Shown here piece by piece: positions 55,646 to 64,000 of a stretch of 64,000 bases of DNA. The stretch spans positions 9,051,387 to 9,115,386 of the forward strand of contig OU612069.1 of assembly GCA_914767715.1 (NCBI GenBank). The letters are read 5' to 3'. The DNA comes from Membranipora membranacea (Eukaryota > Bryozoa > Gymnolaemata > Cheilostomatida > Membraniporidae). The stretch's first letter is position 1; the number at the start of each line of letters is the position of its first letter. The position numbers and the translations under genes were made by a program. The notes below the pieces were generated by a model, which had not been told where the DNA came from, did no database searches, and saw only the letters and a program-made list of their open reading frames with translations.

Positions 55646-58600
55646 TCAAACCCCTAGCTTTTTCCTGACGGCACTCAATGTTTCTTGTTCTCGCTGATTG
55701 ATCAAGTGAAGGCGTCTGTGATGTTCCTCGATTTCACTATTTCTGGAGGTGACTATTGTTTGAAGCCTGTTGACAAGCTGTGATAGATTGTACTGATCTA
55801 AATCTACTGGTGCCGCTGATCTCTTGGGCGGTTGTACTCTGGTCTGAGCGGGCGACTAAAACAAGAAAAACGATAGTGATCAGAATAAATATTTAAAAAG
55901 TATAGATAATGCTTAGGTTTAATGCTTTTGTCGGGTAATTCATGCAGATAGGATACTGTAATTATATCAACCCAAACTGGCACTTTATGAAGCTCTTGTG
56001 GACTTCGAAATTTATTTGCAACATGCCCATATAGTCAGACACAATTGGCTTGAATTGCACCAAGCGTATTGGAAGCATATTCCAAAAATCTATCAATTTG
56101 TGGTTATGGGCACGAGAGTTGTCTACCCAGAAAATACAAGAAAACAACTCTCAACTGGCTATTCGCTATTTTGATAAATGCCAAGAGCCTTTGATTCATG
56201 AAAACAAGGAGAATGCCAACCACATATACCATTTACAGTTTACAGGATGTGTATCCGGACCACACATAGACGATTTATCAGGTTTTGGATGGTTTACCCT
56301 CCCCAACTGAGGTTAATTCTATATCAGTGGTTTCCCCCTTCTCAAATTACTGTAGCATTCCCTATTTTTCAGTGTTCTGACCTTGGTGATTGCCCTTAGG
56401 TCAAATGGAATATTTCCTTATCAACAACCAAAGTCTTCAAGCCTCAAACATGTTTGTAGATCTCTTTTCACTAGGTTTTCATCGGCATATGTTTTAAAAC
56501 TGACCTGGGAATTCTACAGAATAGTATGGACATTAACAGTCTTATTGATATCAATAGTAGTTCAAGTGCTCAAACTGTGTCGGGATAGCTGGTAGTAGCA
56601 TTCCATTATCAACGGCTTTCCCCACCTTAGTGGTTGATAACTAAATACAACTATCAGCTATCCCGACACAGTTTGAGCGCCTAAACTTTAGCAATGTGTG
56701 TGTGTACCATAGACGGGTGGATTTCGTCTCCCTCAGGATCTCTGGGTCGCTTCTGCGCTCGAGCCGTTCTACTCCAGTCAGTAACCAGCTCATCGTTGGG
56801 TTCTAGATTGTCCGTATGATTTGAATTGTCCTTGGACGTTGATGCTACTGTCTTGGCCTCTTTTAGCTACCAAAGAATGTATCATCAATGAACTCACTTG
56901 GTTTTAATTGTCATGTAGATATGTTGACACTACATGACTGGCAAAAGGCAACCAGTGGTAGTGTGACATAATTCAAGGAGTTGGTACTTGTAGGTCCTGG
57001 CTTGAATACCCTGATGCTATAGTGTCAGCCATAGACTTAATATACTATAGTAAGTCTATGGTGAAAGCTAGTAGTTTTGCCCAAAAAACATGCATCACTA
57101 TGGACATGTCCACACAAGTTGAGTGTTGGTGTTGAATGATAAGTTACCTTCTTATTTGATTTGTGCAAATTGAAGTTGGTATGTGTTGTAATTCTCTGCA
57201 AACATCAACTGCCGGGACTAAGATGGATCTCAAATGATCCGCTTTGCCAACTCGATATAAACTAAAGATTTATTTTGCTCTATGAGAAGCCTGTAATTGG
57301 TTGGATTCATGTCACTATGTCTAAGCTAAGGTCAAGTACTTGGTAATGGACCTGAAAATGGACATAGACCTAAAAATGGAATCACTCTCTTCTGCTTGCT
57401 GTCTCCTCGGGAAAATTAAATGCAGACTAAATGTAAAATCCGTTATCTACCTTCAATGAAGCTAGCCAAGACTCATCGTAATAGTTCACTTGTTCTTCCT
57501 GTTTGATGCCAGTAGAATAGTCTTCTGATTGGTCTACATTCGATTCTTCATCTGCAACAATTATTTATACAAATTACATGTGAGTTTTGTTCCAACACAG
57601 GATACGAAGTACAAGAAGACAACTCCGCCTTTCCCCGTACAAATTGATGAGTGTTATCATTGAGTTATCTATCTGATCAATCCTCTTCTTGATTTCGAGA
57701 TCGCAAGAGTTGACAAGCTTCATTCCCCAACCCCCCCCCCCCCCACATCGAACAATGTTTGTCAAGACAGGCTAGAAAAGAAGGGAGATATTACCACATG
57801 GCTTGACAAATCTACTGCCTGCATGGCATGATGGATGTGCACTTGTGATAGCAAATATTAGGAATTATTCCCCACTGGTATTCAAGAGCATTATGCGTGA
57901 GCTTTCATTATGGTCCAGCAGTGATGGTCATTTGGCTAGTCACCAACTTTTTTGCAGTTTGTTTGAGTTTAAAGAAATTGATTTCATTTGACCGTTGCCA
58001 CACTACATGGGGGTAGCAGCATTTGATTGTTTTTCCTAAACGCGTAGGTCGCCTAAGGATGTACTGTATTCAACCTCTACCACGAGAGATACATCATCTC
58101 AATACTGATACACTTTAGAATAGGTCTAAAACAATACAATATACGCTGGTAGCATCAAGTTCAAAATTCTAATTGTAGCCCGCTCATTGACAGGAAATGA
58201 TCGGGCAGATAAAAAGAACACTTCCAGGTAGGGTAGTACGCCTAACTTCAAGATTCTTACAACAAGGAATCTACAGGCAAAAAATATTCATTTTTACATA
58301 GGTCTACCAGACACAAATGAATGCATTGTTGTAAAAGAGTTCTGCTCAGATGTGTGGCTTTATCTCTAAAGTAATCAACTAATACTGAGTTGAATAGTGA
58401 TTTAATTAAAGATAAATAATCAACAGAGGAATAAACAGGAATAACTTTTAATTAGCTTTCGCTCAGCAACTGGTTAACGCTGTGTCTAACTTCGGTATAT
58501 ATTTAGGTAGAACTTTGTGTCTAAATTTGTGTCTCGCTTTGCGTCTCGCTTTGCGTCTAGCTTTGCATCTCGCTTTGCTTCTCGCTTTGCTTCTCGCTTT

Positions 58601-61600
58601 GCGTCTCACTTTGCGACTAACAGGCTAGTTTTCAGGCGAGGCTGTAAGGATCAAGCCATGTATTGGAAAACACTCAAATGATTCAGCTTTCAGAAAAATA
58701 TGATTGTAACTGTGGCAGCATCAAACTTTTAGATTAAGGGTGGTTTCAGCGCTAAAACTTGGCTGATAGTAGCATTCATTATCAACCACTTTGGGTGGGG
58801 AAAGTGGTTGGTATTGGATGCTACTACCAGCTATCCCGACAATGTTTAAGCGCTTAAAAATCGGTTTATGGTTACAGTACCTGTGATGTCATGTACAGTT
58901 CTATCACCTGTGTCACTTGTGCTGGCATGTCTGCTGCTGTCAATACTGAAGGGTGGCACAGTGCTAACAGGTGCCCCTGACGTTGACACTCCGCTGTGAG
59001 CTGCTGAATGGTAATCTAGTAATGAAAAACAGATCAATCGATTTGGCAGCCGGCCTTTGCAATGTGAACTGTTGTGGAAATTAGAATCAAACAGTATTAT
59101 CAAGTTCAAAAACACTATTAGCACCATTGTAATTGATGTAGGCAGGGAGAATGTAGGTGCCAATGGTGTGCCTGATGTAGGTGCCAAAATATGTTGCCAC
59201 ATATTTCAAAAGTTTAAAAAAGCAGCCGTAGATACAACCATCTGGATTGCATTGAGGGAGGATTGTGCTGCATATCCACTCATCCATGGAGTTTGCTCTG
59301 AAAACACTTACCCAAATTTAACAAACACCAAATTAATTTTTGCTATCCTAAGCCGTTTATGAGATACAACGGAATTTACAAGCTTTGGCATAAACAGTAG
59401 GTTTCATCATTGGAGACCAGCATGTGTATGAAGAGTGAATATGGGGCCAATTTGACCAAAGATCCACAAATGTGCCCACCCACAATTAAAGAATTAAATT
59501 GAGGCGGGTCACATCCCATCTTTGCATATAAATAGATAGGAGTAAGTGATAGCGAGCTATGCTAGTTTCTCTAGTTCGAGGGTGATTAAATTTTGGCTAG
59601 TACCAATTGTTAGCCAGTTATGGTTGAGGTTGGACAGCGAGGAAATGTTGGCTAGCATAAATTTCACTAATTCAAACGTTTCCTCTCACAATTGTTTTTT
59701 TCTCTAGGTGACTATCTCTGCATATATTGATTCATTTGTTAACTTTCAGAGACACACACTGTTAAATTTATGCGATAATGACAGTAATGCCAATAATGTA
59801 ATTACGTTGTGTTTTGGACTTACTCGTTGGTTTGCCAAAAGAAGGAGGGATAACAAGGTTGTAAGCGTGCCTTCTCTGGTAGTCATCCATCAACTGAATT
59901 GTTCCTGGATGTGAGCTCTGTAAGAACAAACAAGAACTGTTATGGCTGGAAATCAATTTATGATGTATTTGGCGCCAAAATACATACCCCGATGTGAAAT
60001 GAGTCTGGGTCTGTCTGAGACATTATCTGGAAAGTTTCCTGAGCATCAGACTTTCCAGATACTGTCATAGGCAGTCCAGACTGAGTTTTTTATTCCTGGG
60101 ATTATGTCATTTTCATGTCCACATTGACAGGGATGGCTATCTGTGATGGCTGTCTGGGATAATGTGGACCAGCCTTAATAGCCATAATAGTAGCTAGCAA
60201 AGCTGTGGCTGGATCGCTAGAAATCTGGATATTCGGTAATTGAGATAATCGGAATCGATCCATTTTTTATAATGCAGCGCTGACAGTGACTAGAGTGTGC
60301 GGCTAGTTATGCCCCACCCCTCATTTTGAAAAAGCGGAACTTATTGCAAGCTAATTTTACTCATCCTCTAATTCATTCCATAAGCTCTCGCCTTACAGAG
60401 TTAAAATTGGTGCTTACTTGCTGTTTGCGAAGAAACAGAAGATTGGGCTGCCCCTAAAGAGGGACGCAAGGTGCCCTAAATCCTCATACTGAGAATGTGA
60501 TACATCCTAGAAAACTAGAATGCATCCTAGAGGTAAGGCCATGGTGGGCCTCCTAATCGTGGGTGTGCAGCGAGCTGCCAAAACTGAACTGGCACTAAAC
60601 GGCCATTGGCAGTGACACTTTGATCTAAGCTAATAGGCCGAGGGTGCTTACTGTGTTAATGTGTTAATGTCAACTTAGTGATATTTAGCTGTAGCTAGTA
60701 TTTTCTCCTCTAGAGTAAATCACTGAAAGTAATGTGCAGTGCAGGCTTTGGACAATGCTTTGCATATGCTTCAAAATGAAACAGATGCTTTTTGTCTACT
60801 TTATTGTAGCCTGTTACAGGTACTGGAAAATCTTAGGGCAAATAGTGATTGACAAGATTCAATCAAATTGAATAGTGTCAAAATAATCTGACAACTGACA
60901 TTTTTCCTGTATAAAGATACACAACAATTATCATGACTAGTATTTGTCACCATTATGATTGATGGGATTGGAATACAAGTTGCACGTGTTAGTTCTTTTT
61001 AAATTAAATAGTGACAACAACAGCAACAATAGAGCATCGTAACAATATCCCCACAATGCAACTCTTATCTGGAATTCCCGGAAAGGACGGGGAAATCCAT
61101 GTCAGGGAAATCTTTATTGCAGTTGCATTGTGGGATACCATAGAGAGGGGGATGAAGATGTATCATGTTAACAAAGGATACAACAAGCGCAATTCTATTG
61201 ATGAGCTGTAGTTGTAACTTCTATCGTAGATGAGCCTCTTTAGCTTTCAGGTCAGAATATAAGGAGTAGGCGGTGGCTCAGTTGGTTAGAGCGCTGTACC
61301 TTTAGTATGCGAATGTTGAAGGGCCTGGGTTCAAATCCCACTGTGGTCCATCGACTACCGGGGTGTGGTGCGCCCCCAAGTTGGCTCCGACCTGCCTGCA
61401 AACAGAGAGCAACCTGGCGCAGATATTACAGCCTCACCACTATGATTTAGCTACCCATGCTTCGGGATGTGGCGTGTGACATTCTGATTTAAACTTTTCG
61501 TGATGATCCATGGCTAAATATTAGAAAGCAACCTTGACCTTGAGGTGTGAGCGAAGGTTAGATCTTGTTTTGTCACTGCATGCCACTTCTCTGCCACAGT

Positions 61601-61706
61601 GTAGGCATATACATCTGAAGTTACCAACTCTCTCATCCTCAGGAGGAAACTGAAAGTGCTCCAGATATTTGTGTATCGCAGGCATTACTCCACTGCTACG
61701 ACCCAT
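55646..61706 (-). CDS. BED-type zinc-finger protein, six exons
   Basis: Exons 61539-61706, 59824-59917, 58881-59015, 57451-57551, 56708-56866 and 55646-55855 join with phases 0, 1, 1, 0, 0 to 867 nt (288 residues). Residues about 7-62 form a BED finger: Cys34-x2-Cys37, then His54-x4-His59, with F18, F20 and F30 before them and NLRSHLK leading to HPG. BED fingers bind DNA and occur in hAT transposases and in host ZBED-type regulators. There is no transposase domain. The middle is Ser/Thr-rich, then acidic (DEESNVDQSED), then basic (RAQKRPRDPEG); the last exon predicts a helix (NRLQTIVTSRNSEIEEHH). The ATG is the first in frame, but an acceptor-like TTGCAG just upstream (61,715) suggests an earlier exon. 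The exon 1 donor is GTCAAG, which is weak. Confidence 0.68.
56564..56682. mobile_element. Fold-back element, family X copy 1
   Basis: AGTGCTCAAACTGTGTCGGG and CCCGACACAGTTTGAGCGC pair as arms; it includes GATAGCTGGTAGTAGCATTC and GGTTGATAA, shared with 58,748-58,855. It lies just downstream of BED exon 5. Confidence 0.75.
57730..57744 (+). repeat. Poly(C) run
   Basis: About 14 C in the intron between BED exons 3 and 4. Confidence 0.85.
58495..58618 (+). repeat. 12-bp tandem repeat
   Basis: Unit GCGTCTCGCTTT with GCTT and GCAT variants, about nine copies, in a BED-gene intron. Confidence 0.88.
58748..58855. mobile_element. Fold-back element, family X copy 2
   Basis: AGCGCTAAAACTTGGCTGAT... 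and ...CAGCTATCCCGACAATGTTT AAGCGCT pair as arms; same core as copy 1. It ends about 25 bp from the BED exon 3 donor. Confidence 0.72.
59925..61260. other. BED-gene intron 1, part
   Basis: Hairpin CTGGAAAGT...ACTTTCCAG (60,030-60,061), and a pair of inverted ACAATGCAACT / AGTTGCATTGTGG motifs (61,050 and 61,120). No exon supported. Confidence 0.5.
61265..61460 (+). mobile_element. tRNA-derived SINE, family 2, full length
   Basis: Box A TGGCTCAGTTGG (about 61,275), box B GGTTCAAATCC (about 61,330), then a conserved body CAACCTGGCGCAGATATTAC...GGGATGTGGCG. The acceptor stem does not pair, so it is not a functional tRNA gene. It lies in the first BED intron, close to exon 1. Confidence 0.82.
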
Positions 61707-61714
61707 CACCAGAT

Positions 61715-63598
61715 CTGCAATTCGACATCAAATATTTATTCTGTCGGAAGATTTTCGGATGTCTTTCAACAATAATTAAAATCTCTGACGGACTTTTTTC
61801 TTTTGTGAGAGGCCTGCTGTCTGCTTTGAAAATAAGTTTGTGATTTCTTTTGTTCTTAGCAATCTCTAATAATCCAGTACAACTTTTGTTTGCCAACTTT
61901 ATAAGTCACATACAAAGATTTTGATGATGATTTGCTATTAACAGCAACTGGTCTTACTAGTGAACTGCAAGCTATCAAGTCTAATCCTCTCACCTGTGCA
62001 CCGCCAATGCAGGTAGAGTGGTGTTCCAGTGGTCAACCACGCAATGTATCCATTTATCCACACTGCTCGTTGGGACTCAGTTCAATCAATTTATTCCAAG
62101 ATCTGCACTAGTAGTATGAACTGAACACATAAATCCAAGCTTGATTGAGCGATGCTTTAGTAAATACTTTACTTGCTGCAAGCTAGCCAAGTAATTGAAC
62201 ACTATTGGTAATCAAATCTAATTGGCCTTGGTATTCAACTCGCAAATCACTGATGCATGCCAGCAAGGGCTGAAGGTTATTTGATTAGGCTTTTGTCCAA
62301 ATGCAGCTTTAATCACCTACTGTATAACCACTATAATTTGCTTAGATCTGTTTGTGCTTGACTTTCTGGCGGTTGTCGGTTAGCGTTTTCAGTCCCCACA
62401 TTATAGACAGGGAATGACAATATATTGATGGCAGAGAAAAATTGAAAATTATTCCCATTCCAGCCCTCAAACTATTAAGAATATGTAGATAATCATAATT
62501 GAATTGAAGAATTAGGGAATATGTGGTACCGCAGTTGATTATATTTGGTCACTTATCTCTGCAACATTGTCACCATCAGCTTTATTGCCTGGGTGACTAT
62601 AATGTATTTGCATCTGATCTGAGAGCTGTTACCATTCAGTTTCCTTTTTCTTCATAATAACACCAGAAGTACATTCTTCAAGATGTGATGATGGCGGGAT
62701 GCTGGTAGAGGCATTTCATTATAATCGATTATAATCGATATAATCTGCTAACTGCAAATCATTGAACATACAATAGTTTTTCATTTTAATATAAGGTGTG
62801 AAAGAAATGTTGGCTGCAGGTCTAGTTAGGCGAATTTGGGGGTGACTCCAAGTTAGGCGAGCACTAAATTACATGGTTAGCTGAGTCTATAGAATTGAAG
62901 GCGCGTAAGTAAATGTTAGCTAGCCTTGAAGTTAGCAACTTTCAGCAAGTGCGGATGCGGACATTTCCTCCTGCAAATACAGTTCTCCTTGAGGGTGTTT
63001 GCAAGTATCCGCAACGGATGTTGCAAAATTTTTATCATTTGACATCAGCGGCTGTTATAAATCAATCCATCATCAAACAGATATGATATTGATATGGATT
63101 GGCGGTTTTGTCGCATTTATTTACGTCTTTGACAACCTAGGCAGAAAATGGTCTTTTGAATTTTGATAATAGCAGCATTAGGCTACATACCTACGCACCT
63201 CTTTAATTTTAAATTCTAAAAGTAATCCCATTCACAGGTCACACAATGTGAAGATTAATAACTAATGACACACCTCACTCTTTTGTGCAGTTTTTACGTT
63301 ATGTCGAAACTTAGAAAAAACGTCGATAATATACTGGTGTTTGAAATTTGACAAATGATTGTCCAGAATATACAAGTTTGACTCGTGCTTATTGTCTCTG
63401 TAGAGAGGCTAACTTGTTTGCAAGCTGCTATAGAGCATGCCGATAAGTTACCCATAATGCAATATCATAAAATTCTGCGTGAGTCCAGGTTATTAATATG
63501 AGATTGGCCTGTAAGTTTAGGCAACGCCCATTCGAAGATGCATTATGGGAATATTGGCATCATCCCCTATTAATACACACCTCTTGTTTTCTTTTCAG
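61715..63598. other. Right-hand non-coding stretch
   Basis: Probably holds upstream sequence of the BED gene. I see an ATAATCGATTATAATCGATATAAT-like palindromic patch near 62,715, GTTAGCTAGCC motifs near 62,917, and an inverted ACCCATAATGCAA / TGCATTATGGG pair (63,450, 63,539). No supported exon. Confidence 0.45.
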
Positions 63599-63702
63599 TT
63601 TGTATATCTTGTGCTGACAGCTACTAAGACATTACCTGAAAATACCGCACTCAGTCAGATTCATGTGATACTAAGAGTGACTAACGTACCAAGACTTACA
63701 GG
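63599..63702 (+). other. Candidate single exon
   Basis: Between TTCTTTTCAG and ACAGG|GTAGGT, open in one frame for 34 codons (FVYLVLTATKTLPENTAL...). No neighbour exon could be joined within the window, and no family is recognised. Confidence 0.3.
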
Positions 63703-64000
63703 GTAGGTCAGTGACCACTGATATATAATACATGGATGAGGGGTACATATCTGACCCTGAGCAAGCATATGGCTATTCATGTCATGTCCACAAGTCCAGA
63801 ATCTAGAATAGCTGACACTTGTATAAACTTTTGTCTAGCAGCTTGCCTGAGTTTTTAAACGTTGTTACTGGGACGTCGATCAATGTATAAATTGAAAGCT
63901 GCCAGATTTATAGCTTAATTTAGATTCTGACACAAAGTTTTATACTGATGGCATATCTACACAAATAGCCACGCTATGTAATTTACCACTGATCCATAAA

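Noticed and set aside
55962-56310. Overlapping open frames on both strands
   Set aside because: Within the intron between BED exons 5 and 6; no splice support and no recognised domain.
59057-59362. 101-codon open frame on the plus strand
   Set aside because: Overlaps the BED-gene intron, no splice or start context, no recognisable motif; chance open frame.
61265-61345. Possible functional tRNA gene
   Set aside because: Box A and B are good but the acceptor stem does not pair, and the same sequence with a long common body occurs at 35,065 and 18,880: a SINE.
62700-62760. Origin- or satellite-like ATTATAATCGAT repeat
   Set aside because: Only two imperfect units; too little to support a call.

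Overview
The window is nuclear DNA of an animal: AT-rich, intron-dense, with GT-AG introns, tRNA-derived SINEs and many short fold-back (MITE-like) elements. The only gene I can name with confidence is PCM1 (pericentriolar material 1), an animal centriolar-satellite scaffold. The short introns and the divergence of its low-complexity parts suggest an invertebrate, possibly a sponge or another early-branching animal. I cannot fix the species.

Layout. (1) 1-15,510, plus strand: a tandemly duplicated block in which modules of about 0.3-1 kb recur two to four times. A 1.65-kb unit is duplicated head to tail, and a block of about 3 kb recurs 7.4 kb downstream. An exon-like cassette of about 110-155 bp occurs nine times. 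The array ends in an unrecognised plus-strand gene tail with a stop at 15,237 and an AATAAA at 15,485. (2) 15,511-17,060: convergent intergenic gap. (3) 17,085-51,933, minus strand: one complete PCM1 gene. I reconstructed 44 coding exons whose splice phases all agree. Joined, they give 7,314 nt, or 2,437 residues with the shortest form of exon 25. Introns hold SINEs, MITEs and tandem repeats. (4) 51,934-54,501: divergent intergenic region with perfect-looking hairpins. (5) 54,502-55,545, plus: a possible four-exon small gene (87 residues). (6) 55,646-61,706, minus: a six-exon gene encoding an N-terminal BED-type zinc finger and a C-terminal charged helical segment (288 residues from the chosen ATG). 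(7) 61,715-64,000: mostly non-coding, with one candidate plus-strand exon.

The genes are not visibly linked in function: PCM1 acts at centrosomes, the BED protein probably binds DNA. The most unusual material is structural. PCM1 exon 25 ends in 24-33-nt repeats, several of which begin with a consensus 5' splice site, and the array is interrupted by a MITE flanked by TTA. The intron before it contains a decoy copy of the exon-25 acceptor. A 31-bp palindrome flanked by a 7-bp target duplication is present in two copies of module A and absent from the third. A SINE lies inside an element with inverted repeats of about 140 bp.
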